A stretch of DNA of 30,396 nt from Stutzerimonas stutzeri (lineage in GTDB: Bacteria > Pseudomonadota > Gammaproteobacteria > Pseudomonadales > Pseudomonadaceae). The DNA is taken from positions 1 through 30,396 of the forward strand of contig DGLA01000003.1 in the NCBI GenBank assembly GCA_002387205.1. Direction: 5' to 3'. A model generated the notes under the pieces. The model was not told the origin of the DNA, did no database searches, and worked only from the letters and a program-made list of their open reading frames with translations. Both the position numbers and the translations under genes were made by a program. Below are positions 6,721 to 14,730 of this stretch, one piece after another; positions within the stretch are counted from its first letter, which is position 1; each line of letters opens with the position of its first letter.

Positions 6721-8546
6721 GATTCACTGCTCGCGTGCAGCGCATCGTCGTGCCTGCGTACCCCGTGGCGCGGGCTCAAGATGGCCAGATCCTTGCCTTC
6801 GAACAGGCCAAGGTGCTGGTAGTTGCCGATCAGGGCCCGGCCGGGTTTGACGTCATCACGCAGCAGGTTGCGGCCGAAGAACGTCGACGCGTAATCCAGG
6901 TTCAGCAGCCCGAGCAGCGTCGGTGCGATGTCGATCTGGCTGGCAACCATGCCCATTTCGCGTGGCTCGATCAGGCCCGGCCCGTAGATGAACAGCGGAA
7001 TGTGGTAGTTGGCCACCGGCAGATCCTGCGAGCCCGCGCTGCCGGCCGTGTGGTCGGCGACGATGACAAACAGGGTGTCCTTGAACCAGGGCTTGGCCTG
7101 AGCGTTGCGCAGGAACTCGCCGATGGTCGCGTCGGTGTATTTCACCGCGCCTTCGCGGCCCTCGCCGGACGGGATATCGATGCGCCCGTCCGGATAGGTG
7201 TAGGGGCGATGGTTGGAGGTGGTCATCATCTGCAGGAGGAAGGGTTTGCCGACGGCGTAGTCGGCGTCTGCTTCGCGAATCGCCAGCTGATAGAGGTCCT
7301 CGTCGGCCATGCCCCAGGCGTTCTTGAAGTGAATGTCGGCTTCGTCCGCACTGCTCTGGTCGACTACCCGGTAGCCGTTGCCGCTGAAAAAGGCGCTCAT
7401 GTTGTCGAAGTAACCGCGTCCGCCGTAGAGGAACACGCTGTCGTAACCCTGTGCGCGCAGTTGCTGGCCGAGGCTGGCGAAGCCGCTTTCCCGGCCGATG
7501 CGCTTGACGATCGAGCGGCCGGGAGTGGGTGGCACCGACAGGGTAATGGCTTCCAGACCGCGGTCGGTGCGGGTGCCGGTGGCGTAGAAGTTGTTGAAGA
7601 ACAGGCTCTGCTGGCGCAACTGGTCGAGATTGGGTGTCAGGCCGCGGGTATCGCCAAAGCTGCCGAGGTACTTCGCACTGAGGCTTTCGACGGTGATCAG
7701 CACCACATTGAGCTTGCGCAGCTTGCCGGGGTTGTCGATCACGCGGCGAATGTCCAGCGGGTCCTGGCTGATGAAGCGGGCGTTGGGTTCGCTGACTTCA
7801 TCCCGCAAACCAGAGGCGACGTCGTGCTCGGGCAACGTCGTGTAGAACTGCTGGTAGTCCAGCTCGTTATTGCGAAACGCGGCAAAAAACTGGAACGGGC
7901 CATTGCTCGCCAGCTCCCGCTGGTAGGCGTTGCCGCCGATTCCCCGCGGAAAATCCTGGCCGACGCTTAGCCCGCTGGCGGTGGCGGTGACCAGTAGCCC
8001 GGCCAGCATCGCGGCACGGGCCTTGAACGGCAGGGGCGGTGCGGCCAGTGCACCCTGGAGCGGCCTGTGCAGCGCGGCTGTAGCAATAAGGGTTATCAAT
8101 GCCAGCAGTGCCAGCAGCAGGTACACCGGGTACGACTCGAGAATGTTGTTGAGTACCTCGTCCGAGTAGACCAGATAGTCGACGGCGATGAAGTTGAAGC
8201 GCACGCCGAACTCATCCCAGAACAGCCACTCGGCAAGCGAGGTGAACAGCATGGCGTAGAGGCTCAGCGCGAGCAGCACGGAAAGCCCGCGCTGGTGCCA
8301 GCGGTTCTGCCAGGTCCGGGCAGGGCAGAGGAGTACGTAGAGTGCCAACGGCAACCCGGCGAACAACAGGAAGGCTAGGTCATAGACCATGCCCAGGCCA
8401 TAGACGCGCAAGAGGCCGCTCAGCCCGGTGGCAGCGTCCTGCCAGTGGGCGAACAGCAGCGCGCTGCGGGTGATGAGGAATACGCCCAGCCAGAGTCCGG
8501 CAAGCAGCGTCAGGTAACGGAGTTGAGCATGGCGCAAGAATGTCAT
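6636..8546 (-). CDS. LtaS-like alkaline-phosphatase-superfamily membrane transferase, C-terminus frameshifted
   Basis: 636 residues as read from the ATG at 8546; the longer start at 8633 is rejected because its codons are the ColR box. About five N-terminal transmembrane helices (within residues 10-195) precede a periplasmic sulfatase-type domain. Metal and catalytic residues are visible: Glu287 in LITVESLS, the nucleophile Thr327 in TGTRTDRGLEA, and Asp498-His499 in IVADHT, matching the LtaS/OpgB/EptA layout. Such enzymes move a phosphoglycerol or phosphoethanolamine head group from phospholipid to a surface glycan or lipid A; the acceptor is unknown here. Catalytic residues precede the frameshift, but the last 20 or so residues are replaced, so activity is uncertain. 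It is divergent from colR. Confidence 0.85.
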   Translation of the reverse strand: MTFLRHAQLRYLTLLAGLWLGVFLITRSALLFAHWQDAATGLSGLLRVYGLGMVYDLAFLLFAGLPLALYVLLCPARTWQNRWHQRGLSVLLALSLYAMLFTSLAEWLFWDEFGVRFNFIAVDYLVYSDEVLNNILESYPVYLLLALLALITLIATAALHRPLQGALAAPPLPFKARAAMLAGLLVTATASGLSVGQDFPRGIGGNAYQRELASNGPFQFFAAFRNNELDYQQFYTTLPEHDVASGLRDEVSEPNARFISQDPLDIRRVIDNPGKLRKLNVVLITVESLSAKYLGSFGDTRGLTPNLDQLRQQSLFFNNFYATGTRTDRGLEAITLSVPPTPGRSIVKRIGRESGFASLGQQLRAQGYDSVFLYGGRGYFDNMSAFFSGNGYRVVDQSSADEADIHFKNAWGMADEDLYQLAIREADADYAVGKPFLLQMMTTSNHRPYTYPDGRIDIPSGEGREGAVKYTDATIGEFLRNAQAKPWFKDTLFVIVADHTAGSAGSQDLPVANYHIPLFIYGPGLIEPREMGMVASQIDIAPTLLGLLNLDYASTFFGRNLLRDDVKPGRALIGNYQHLGLFEGKDLAILSPRHGVRRHDDALHASSESAARRPTRWSAAISPTTRAPAMTTATPC

Positions 8547-8617
8547 CGTATGATCCACAGGCGAGAACGAACGCGCCGAGTCTGCGCACCCGCCTGTGAG
8601 CCCTTCGTAAAGAACGT

Positions 8618-8633
8618 GTGAAAAATCCGTCAT
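8618..8633 (-). promoter_or_regulatory. ColR-like box with two mismatches, upstream of the LtaS-like gene
   Basis: On the minus strand ATGACGGATTTTTCAC matches the ColR consensus at 14 of 16 positions, with the TTTTTCAC core intact. It lies 71 bp before the ATG at 8546 and between the divergent colR and transferase genes. TTTACG ends 12 bases after the box and CAGACT follows 21 bases later, the same geometry as the lipoprotein promoter. Confidence 0.55.
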
Positions 8634-8654
8634 TTATCCTTTTAGCGAGTCGAT

Positions 8655-9338
8655 ATGCGCATCCTGGTCATCGAAGACAATCGCGATATCCTGGCCAACG
8701 TTCTGGACTACCTCGAGCTCAAGGGCTTCGTGGTCGACTGCGCCCAGGATGGCCTCAGCGGGTTGCATCTGGCGGCAACCGAGCACTACGACCTGATCGT
8801 GCTGGACATCATGCTGCCCGGCATCGACGGCTATCAGGTGTGCAAACGGTTGCGCGACGATGCCGGGCGGGAGACGCCGATCATCATGCTCACCGCGCGC
8901 GATGCGCTTGACGACCGCCTGCAGGGTCTTGGCGCAGGCGCCGATGACTACCTGATCAAGCCCTTCGCGCTCTCAGAGCTGGTTGCACGCATCGAGGCGG
9001 TGTTGCGCCGCAGCCATGGCCCGCGCAAGAGCAAGCTGCAGGTGGGCGATCTGCAGTACGACCTCGACACGCTGCAGGCCACGCGTGGCGGGCAGCTGCT
9101 GCGCTTGAATCCCATCGGCCACAAGCTCCTGGCGATCCTCATGCAGAGAAGCCCGGCGGTCGTGCGTCGCGAGCAGCTGGAAGAAGCCCTCTGGGGGGAC
9201 GATGTGCCCGACAGCGACAGCTTGCGCAGCCATATCCACCAGTTGCGTCAGGTGCTGGACAAGCCGTTCGAGGCGCCGCTGCTGCACACGGTGCATGGCG
9301 TAGGCTTCCGCCTTGCGGAGGCCAGTCATGCTGTCTAG
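8655..9338 (+). CDS. colR: Response regulator ColR (OmpR family)
   Basis: A 227-residue OmpR/PhoB-type regulator. The receiver domain (1-115) has acidic residues at the start (EDN, 7-9), the phosphorylated Asp51 in LIVLDIMLPG and KPF near 106. The C-terminal winged helix (about 130-222) includes LNPIGHKLLAILMQRSP and SDSLRSHIHQLRQVLDKPF, followed by LLHTVHGVGFRL. The sequence closely resembles Pseudomonas ColR as I know it. In P. putida ColR activates envelope genes in response to excess iron or zinc and binds the YYNASNNYTTTTTCAC box, present four times around this gene. The stop overlaps the colS start by 11 bp. PmrA-type regulators are the nearest alternative. Confidence 0.9.
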   Translation: MRILVIEDNRDILANVLDYLELKGFVVDCAQDGLSGLHLAATEHYDLIVLDIMLPGIDGYQVCKRLRDDAGRETPIIMLTARDALDDRLQGLGAGADDYLIKPFALSELVARIEAVLRRSHGPRKSKLQVGDLQYDLDTLQATRGGQLLRLNPIGHKLLAILMQRSPAVVRREQLEEALWGDDVPDSDSLRSHIHQLRQVLDKPFEAPLLHTVHGVGFRLAEASHAV

Positions 9339-10602
9339 GCAGCCGTTTGCACGGCGGATCGTCATCGCCTTCACCCTGATGACGCTCGTCGTCAGCGGCA
9401 CGTTTTCGTTGGGTATCGTGGCGGTGGTGCACTTCATCGAGGAGCACCTGGTGACCCAGGAGTTGGGCCGCGAGCTCGATAGCGTACTCAATGACGTCAT
9501 GGTTCATGGAGACACGCCCCGGCTCGACGCGGTAACACGCTTCTTCGCCTCGAACCAGCCGGACTATGCCATTCCCGACGCCTTTCAAGGGCTGGACGAC
9601 GGGTTTACCGAGGTAGTCCGCAACGACGACGCCTACTACGTCTACCAGCGTGAGGTCGACGGCATCAAATACCTGCTGGTCGAGGAACAGCACGAATTCG
9701 AGGCCCGAGAAAATGCACTGTTCATGGTGGTACTCGCTGGGTTTCTGCTAAGTATCGTCGGCGCATGGGGGCTTGGCTGGCTGATGGCGAAGAAGGTCAT
9801 GGCGCCCGTTTCTCGGCTGGCAGGGCAGGTTCGCCATCGCGACCAACTCCACCCGGCGGCGCCACCGTTGGCTTTGCAGTACCCGGACGATGAAGTGGGC
9901 CACCTGGCTGCGGCCTTCGACAGTACGCTCGGTCAGCTGCGGCAGGGCCTGGAACGCGAGCGGCTGTTCACCAGTGACGTCAGCCACGAGTTGCGCACGC
10001 CGCTGATGGTGATTCTCGGTGCCTGCGAGTTGCTCGGCCAGACGGACCTGCCGGAAAAGTCCCGAACCCAGGCGCAGCGCATCGAACGTGCCGCGCAGGA
10101 AATGCATGAGCTGGTACAGACCTTTCTGATGCTCGCCCGCGCCCGGCCGGAGCAGACCGCGTTTCTGGGCAGCGCCACCCTGCGCAGCGTGGCACATGAA
10201 CAGGCTGAGCGCTGGGGGCCGCTGTTTCGCGAAAAGGGCCTGGATTTCAGCCTGGCGGAGCAGGGCGAGCACCTGGGGGAATACAACCTCACCTTGCTCG
10301 GTTCGGTGATGTCCAACCTGCTGCGCAACGCGCTGCATTACACCGACAGCGGCTCGGTGCGGCTCGTGCTGGAGGCCGACGGCTTTCGCGTCGAGGACAC
10401 GGGCGTGGGCATACCGCCGGAACAGCAGGAGCACATGTTCCAACCGTTCGTGCGCGGCACGCAAAGTTGTGGCGAAGGGCTGGGGCTGGGTCTCTCACTG
10501 GTCAGGCGAATCTGCGCGCACCAGGGCTGGGCGGTCGGAGTGACACCCTGCGAACCTCAGGGCAGCTGCTTCAAGGTCAGGCTGAGCCGGGCTGGGATTT
10601 GA
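9328..10602 (+). CDS. colS: Sensor histidine kinase ColS
   Basis: A 424-residue membrane kinase. The ATG at 9328 is chosen because GGAGG stands 6 bases upstream; an in-frame TTG at 9313 lacks such a site. TM1 is about residues 10-34 and TM2 about 130-153, enclosing a periplasmic sensor of about 95 residues. The kinase core has His220 in SDVSHELRTPL, an N box NLLRNALHYT, VEDTGVGIP and GLGLGLSLVRRI. The sensor is acidic, with His35, Glu38, and an ExxE motif (Glu120-x2-Glu123) just before TM2; P. putida ColS is reported to bind metal through an ExxE motif of this kind. The gene is translationally coupled to colR. Confidence 0.9.
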   Translation: MLSRQPFARRIVIAFTLMTLVVSGTFSLGIVAVVHFIEEHLVTQELGRELDSVLNDVMVHGDTPRLDAVTRFFASNQPDYAIPDAFQGLDDGFTEVVRNDDAYYVYQREVDGIKYLLVEEQHEFEARENALFMVVLAGFLLSIVGAWGLGWLMAKKVMAPVSRLAGQVRHRDQLHPAAPPLALQYPDDEVGHLAAAFDSTLGQLRQGLERERLFTSDVSHELRTPLMVILGACELLGQTDLPEKSRTQAQRIERAAQEMHELVQTFLMLARARPEQTAFLGSATLRSVAHEQAERWGPLFREKGLDFSLAEQGEHLGEYNLTLLGSVMSNLLRNALHYTDSGSVRLVLEADGFRVEDTGVGIPPEQQEHMFQPFVRGTQSCGEGLGLGLSLVRRICAHQGWAVGVTPCEPQGSCFKVRLSRAGI

Positions 10603-10614
10603 CGTTTTTTTCAC
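10599..10614 (+). promoter_or_regulatory. ColR box (perfect match), upstream of the methyltransferase-inaA-dgkA operon
   Basis: TTGACGTTTTTTTCAC fits the ColR consensus at all 16 positions and begins at the colS stop codon. TTGACA (10621-10626) ends 12 bases after the box and TAGTTT lies 21 bases further, the same arrangement as in the other ColR-type promoters. The box is 69 bp before the methyltransferase ATG. Confidence 0.7.
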
Positions 10615-10683
10615 ATTGATTTGACAGGGCCTTGATGCGCGGCTGGTTAGTTTGGTGGTCCGTAAACCACCGGACTGCCCGCC

Positions 10684-11367
10684 ATGACGTCATCGAGCCC
10701 TATCGAACTGGAGTTCTCGCGCAAGTACGACCGCGAGCATGCCTACCAGTACCTGCACAAGCATCAGGACGGTCTGGCCCGACGCCTGTCTCACTGGCGC
10801 GATGAGCAGCTTGCCCGTAGCGCCCTGAAGGCCGCCGGGGAGCCAGACCTGGTCCTCGACCTGCCATGCGGCGCCGGCCGCTTCTGGCCCCTGCTGGCCG
10901 AACACCCGAGCCGGATGATCTTCGCGGCGGACAACTCCGCCGACATGCTAACCATCGCCGAAGCCGCGCAGCCGCTGGAGGTGGTCAAGCGAGTGGAAAC
11001 CTTCCAGGCCTCCGCCTTCGACATCGACATGGGTGACAACGCGGTGGACTGCGTTTTCTGCATGCGCCTGCTGCACCACGTGGCCGACCCGGCACATCGC
11101 CTGGCGATGCTGCGCGAGTTTCATCGCGTCACGCGCGACACCCTGATCGTTTCCCTTTGGGTGGACGGCAACTACAAGGCCTGGCGGCGCCGGCGCCTGG
11201 AGCAGCGCCGGGCCGCCAAGGACAACCAGAACCGCTTTGTCGTGGCCCGCTCGGTAATCGAGGCGGAATTTGCCGAGGCCGGCTTCGACATCCGCAAACA
11301 CAGCGATTTTCTGCCCGGCTATGCCATGTGGCGGGTCTACGTGCTTAGCAAGAGGGCGGAAGCATGA
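10684..11367 (+). CDS. Class I SAM-dependent methyltransferase
   Basis: A 227-residue Rossmann-type methyltransferase (Methyltransf_11/25 type). Motif I is DLPCGAGRF (59-67), the acidic motif II is AADNSADML (about 80-88), and motif IV is DNAVDCVFCMRLLHHV (about 118-133). It has no signal peptide, so it acts in the cytoplasm. It is the first gene of a ColR-controlled operon and overlaps the InaA-like kinase gene by ATGA. The substrate is unknown; the company of lipid and LPS-related genes suggests a lipid or LPS-core precursor, by inference. The Shine-Dalgarno sequence before the ATG is weak. Confidence 0.85.
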   Translation: MTSSSPIELEFSRKYDREHAYQYLHKHQDGLARRLSHWRDEQLARSALKAAGEPDLVLDLPCGAGRFWPLLAEHPSRMIFAADNSADMLTIAEAAQPLEVVKRVETFQASAFDIDMGDNAVDCVFCMRLLHHVADPAHRLAMLREFHRVTRDTLIVSLWVDGNYKAWRRRRLEQRRAAKDNQNRFVVARSVIEAEFAEAGFDIRKHSDFLPGYAMWRVYVLSKRAEA

Positions 11368-12092
11368 TCCGCGCCCTGCTGGCACCTACGCATGATGCAT
11401 CGTCCAACACCTTTCAGCGTTGGTGGAACAGCCAGGGCGACTGGGTCGAGGCGCCTAATCAGCGACGTGACGGTGAAAGTGGCGTGCAGCTGATCCGACC
11501 CCGTAACCCCGACCTGCCGCTGCTCTTCTGCAAGCGTCAGGTCGGACACCTGTACCGGTCGCTCCGCTATCCGCTGGGCAGGCCTACCGTTCAGCGTGAG
11601 TGGCGCGCCATAAGCGCCTTCGAACAGCTCGGCGTGCGCGTGCCGGAAATCGTCTACCGCGGCCTCAATCACGAAGGCGGTCAGTGGCAGGCGTTGCTGG
11701 TCACCAAGGAACTGAACGGCTTCGTCAGCCTTGAAGACTGGTATCGCCACGGCGCAGCAGAGCGGTGGGGCGATGCGGTTCACCAGGCCATGTTGCGCGA
11801 GCTCGGCGCCGTGCTGGCCGTCGTGCACCGGGCGCGCTGGCAGCATGGCTGTTTCTACCCCAAGCACATCTTTATCCGTGTCCGGGGTGACGATGGTGCG
11901 GCCCGGGTGGAAATCGCCCTGCTCGACCTGGAAAAGAGTCGCCGCCGTCTACGGCGGGCCGCGGCGTCGAGGCACGACCTGCGCCAGCTCTATCGTCACC
12001 GGAAGGAGATGCCGTTGGCCGACCTGGCGCTATTCCAGGCTGCCTATCGTGCGGCTTTCACAGGATCTGGAGCTCGCACGGATGCGCATTGA
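11364..12092 (+). CDS. inaA: InaA-family lipopolysaccharide kinase-like protein
   Basis: A 242-residue protein of the Kdo/WaaP-type kinase group. Lys58 (FCKRQ) is the candidate ATP-binding lysine, RHG/HRARWQHGCFYPKHIF (about 155-170) is the catalytic-loop equivalent and Asp188 in LLDLEKSRRR is the metal-binding DFG equivalent. It probably phosphorylates an LPS-core sugar or a related surface glycan on the cytoplasmic face. In P. putida an inaA gene lies next to dgkA within the ColR regulon, as I recall. ATGA coupling joins it to the methyltransferase, and dgkA begins before its stop. Confidence 0.85.
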   Translation: MIRALLAPTHDASSNTFQRWWNSQGDWVEAPNQRRDGESGVQLIRPRNPDLPLLFCKRQVGHLYRSLRYPLGRPTVQREWRAISAFEQLGVRVPEIVYRGLNHEGGQWQALLVTKELNGFVSLEDWYRHGAAERWGDAVHQAMLRELGAVLAVVHRARWQHGCFYPKHIFIRVRGDDGAARVEIALLDLEKSRRRLRRAAASRHDLRQLYRHRKEMPLADLALFQAAYRAAFTGSGARTDAH

Positions 12093-12477
12093 TGAACTCG
12101 AGCCCGCCGTGGAAGCCCAGGCTTTCAAAGGCCGCAAGGGACTACGGCGGATCATGCTCGCCGGTGGCTATTCACTGAACGGCCTCAAGGCTGCGTTTCA
12201 GGGCGAAGCCGCCTTTCGTCAATTGGTGCTGCTGGCTGCCCTGTTGATTCCGCTGGCGTTCGTCTTTCAGGTCACCCGCGCCGAGCGCGCCATCCTCATC
12301 GCCGCGGCGTTGCTTGCGCCCATCATCGAACTGATCAACTCGGCCATCGAGGCGACGGTCGATCGGATCTCGATGGAAATACACCCGCTCTCCAAGCGGG
12401 CCAAGGACATGGGCAGCGCCGCGCAATTGCTGGCGCTGATCCTGATTGCACTGGTATGGGCAGTCATCCTGCTCTAG
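12082..12477 (+). CDS. dgkA: Diacylglycerol kinase DgkA
   Basis: A 131-residue integral-membrane kinase, a little longer than E. coli DgkA (122) by an N-terminal extension. The family signatures are GGYSLNGLKAAFQGEAAFRQ and ELINSAIEATVDRI followed by HPLSKRAKDMGSAAQ, with three hydrophobic helices. The ATG at 12082 is preceded by GGAG with 9 bases spacing and overlaps the InaA stop by 11 bp. It phosphorylates diacylglycerol to phosphatidic acid, recycling the diacylglycerol left when head groups are transferred from phospholipids. Two LtaS-like transferases encoded beside it would generate that diacylglycerol, which explains the linkage. Confidence 0.95.
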   Translation: MRIDELEPAVEAQAFKGRKGLRRIMLAGGYSLNGLKAAFQGEAAFRQLVLLAALLIPLAFVFQVTRAERAILIAAALLAPIIELINSAIEATVDRISMEIHPLSKRAKDMGSAAQLLALILIALVWAVILL

Positions 12478-12499
12478 CCGGCCCACCTAAGGACCTTGC

Positions 12500-14653
12500 A
12501 TGCAAAACGACAACCTCAAGTCCGGACATGAGTCCGGCTCACTCGGTCTGGCCGCTCACCTGGCCTTTACCTGCGCCTGCGCACTGGCCTTGCTGGCGAT
12601 GTTTGCCTTCTTGCGCCTCGGGTTGCTGGCCTTCAACCACGAATTGATCGAAACGGCCGCGGCCGCCGAGCTTGGCGAGGCGTTTTTCAATGGCGCGCGT
12701 TTCGACCTGCGTGTCGTCGTCTACATGCTCCTGCCGTTGCTGCTGGCTCCGCTGAGCCTTCGCCTGATGGCCGCTCGTCGGGCGTTACGCTATTGGCTGA
12801 GCGCGTGCGCGAGCGTGGCCATCCTGATCGGGATGGTGGAGCTGAACTTCTATCAGGAGTTTCATCAGCGGTTGAACAGCCTGGTTTTCCAATATCTGCA
12901 GGAAGACCCGGCCACCGTGCTGAGCATGCTCTGGCATGGCTTTCCTGTCATCCAGTTGCTGGCAGCCTGGGGCCTGCTGAGCGTGCTCATGTTTGCGCTG
13001 TTCACCCGACTTGACCGGCTGACGCGCCCGCGCCCGGCCCAAGTCCCTACGCCGGTGTCGCGGATCTCGGGGCGGCGCTGGGGCACTCGCGGCGCGGTAT
13101 TGCTCGTGCTGGTGCTGGTTTCCGTGGTGGCCGCCCGCGGCACGTTGCGTCAGGGGCCGCCGCTGCGCTGGGGAGATGCCTTCACGACCGATTCGATGTT
13201 CGCCAACCAGCTTGGCCTGAACGGCACCCTCAGCCTTTACGATGCCGCGAAGAGCCGCATGTCCAGCCACCGGGACAATATTTGGAAGTGGACGCTCGAG
13301 CAGGGCAAGGCGGAGGCGATAACCCGTCAGCTGCTGCTGACCGGCGACGACGAACTGGTCGATGGAGATCAGGCCGCGGTGCGCCGCGACTACCAGGCCA
13401 GCGCTGACGGCACGTTGCCGGTGCGCAACGTGGTGGTGATCCTGATGGAAAGCTTTGCCGGTCGCTTTGTCGGGGCGCTGGGCAGCAACGATGGCATCAC
13501 CCCTAACTTCGATAGCCTGGCGAAGGATGGCCTGCTGTTCAGCCGCTTCTTTTCCAATGGCACGCATACCCACCAGGGCATGTTCGCCAGCATGGCCTGC
13601 TTTCCGAACTTGCCGGGCTTCGAATACCTGATGCAGTCGCCGGAGGGCGGCCACCGCTTTTCCGGCCTGCCGCAGTTGCTCGGCAAGCGCTCGTTCAACG
13701 ATGTCTACGTCTATAACGGCGACTTCGCCTGGGACAACCAGGCCGGTTTCTTCGGCAACCAGGGCATGACCCGCTTCATCGGCCGTAACGACTATGTGGA
13801 CCCGGTGGTGGCCGATCCGACATGGGGCGTCTCCGATCAGGACATGTTCGATCGCGCCGTGGTAGAGCTGAACCAGCTGGATACGGGCGAGCCGTTCTAC
13901 GCGCTGCTACAGACACTGTCCAACCACACCCCTTATGCCTTGCCGGAACAGCTGCCTGTAGAGCCGGTGCAGGGACATGGCTCGCTGGATCAGCACCTGA
14001 CCGCCATGCGCTATTCCGACTGGGCGCTTGGGCAGTTCTTCGAGAAGGCCCGCCAGCAGCCCTGGTATGACGAGACGCTGTTCGTCGTGCTGGGCGATCA
14101 CGGATTCGGCGCCCGCGAGCAGCTGACCGAAATGGATCTGTTCCGCTTCCACGTTCCGATGCTGTTGGTTGCGCCGGGTATCACGGAGAAGTTTGGTGGC
14201 CGCCGCGATGTCGTCGGCACCCAGGTCGACATGGTGCCGACAATCCTTGGTCGCCTGGGTGGCGACGTGCGTCATCAGTGCTGGGGCCGCGACTTGCTGG
14301 CACTGGATGCGAACGATCCGGGCTTTGGCATCATCAAGCCGTCCGGCAGCGACCAGACGGTGGCAATGCTCAGAGGCGACCGTATCCTGGTGCAGCCGAA
14401 GGCGCTGGAACCGCGCTTGTATCGCTACAGCCTGGGCGGGCAGCCCGACGCCGAGCGGATCGAGAATGCTGCGACCGAGCAGCAAATGCGCCGGCAGCTC
14501 GAGGCCTATCTGCAGACTGCTACCCAGAGCCTGCTCTCCGACACCACGGCCGATCAGGAGCGTGCAGACGAGAAAGCTGTGGTCGCCAGTGGCTCGAAGC
14601 CAGTCAAAGCGATTGGCCAACAGGCTGAAGCGGCTGCACCTAGGAAGGGCTGA
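12500..14653 (+). CDS. LtaS-like phosphoglycerol/phosphoethanolamine transferase-type membrane enzyme
   Basis: A 717-residue protein with about five N-terminal membrane helices (within 17-215) and a large periplasmic sulfatase-type domain. Glu317 in VILMESFA, Thr357 in NGTHTHQGMF, SNHTPY (474-479) and Asp533-His534 in VLGDHGFG supply the LtaS-type metal site and nucleophile. The Glu-to-Thr spacing (40) equals that in the other LtaS-like protein of this window, though overall similarity is modest. The last 60 or so residues are Ala/Glu/Lys-rich and probably disordered. AAGGA precedes the ATG and dgkA ends 22 bp upstream, so it closes the ColR-controlled operon. It likely decorates a periplasmic or outer-membrane glycan with a head group from phospholipid, releasing diacylglycerol. 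Confidence 0.88.
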   Translation: MQNDNLKSGHESGSLGLAAHLAFTCACALALLAMFAFLRLGLLAFNHELIETAAAAELGEAFFNGARFDLRVVVYMLLPLLLAPLSLRLMAARRALRYWLSACASVAILIGMVELNFYQEFHQRLNSLVFQYLQEDPATVLSMLWHGFPVIQLLAAWGLLSVLMFALFTRLDRLTRPRPAQVPTPVSRISGRRWGTRGAVLLVLVLVSVVAARGTLRQGPPLRWGDAFTTDSMFANQLGLNGTLSLYDAAKSRMSSHRDNIWKWTLEQGKAEAITRQLLLTGDDELVDGDQAAVRRDYQASADGTLPVRNVVVILMESFAGRFVGALGSNDGITPNFDSLAKDGLLFSRFFSNGTHTHQGMFASMACFPNLPGFEYLMQSPEGGHRFSGLPQLLGKRSFNDVYVYNGDFAWDNQAGFFGNQGMTRFIGRNDYVDPVVADPTWGVSDQDMFDRAVVELNQLDTGEPFYALLQTLSNHTPYALPEQLPVEPVQGHGSLDQHLTAMRYSDWALGQFFEKARQQPWYDETLFVVLGDHGFGAREQLTEMDLFRFHVPMLLVAPGITEKFGGRRDVVGTQVDMVPTILGRLGGDVRHQCWGRDLLALDANDPGFGIIKPSGSDQTVAMLRGDRILVQPKALEPRLYRYSLGGQPDAERIENAATEQQMRRQLEAYLQTATQSLLSDTTADQERADEKAVVASGSKPVKAIGQQAEAAAPRKG

Positions 14654-14730
14654 AGGACCCATCGGGTCGACCATTGATGGCCGCCCGATGTGCGTATGGG
14701 CCGATGCGCCGCGACCCGTCGGCGGAGGGC

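Noticed and set aside
6735..7970. Long open frame (411 codons) on the plus strand opposite the LtaS-like gene
   Set aside because: It is an antisense shadow of GC-rich coding sequence, with no motif or start signal, while the minus strand has a clear catalytic domain.
8547..8633. Longer N-terminus of the LtaS-like gene from the ATG at 8633
   Set aside because: The ATG and first codons coincide with the ColR-type box, and the added residues are not a membrane or signal sequence; the start at 8546 begins directly before the first membrane helix.
14655..14670. GACCC-ATC-GGGTC hairpin as terminator after the second LtaS-like gene
   Set aside because: The stem is only 5 bp with a 3-base loop, and no T-tract follows.
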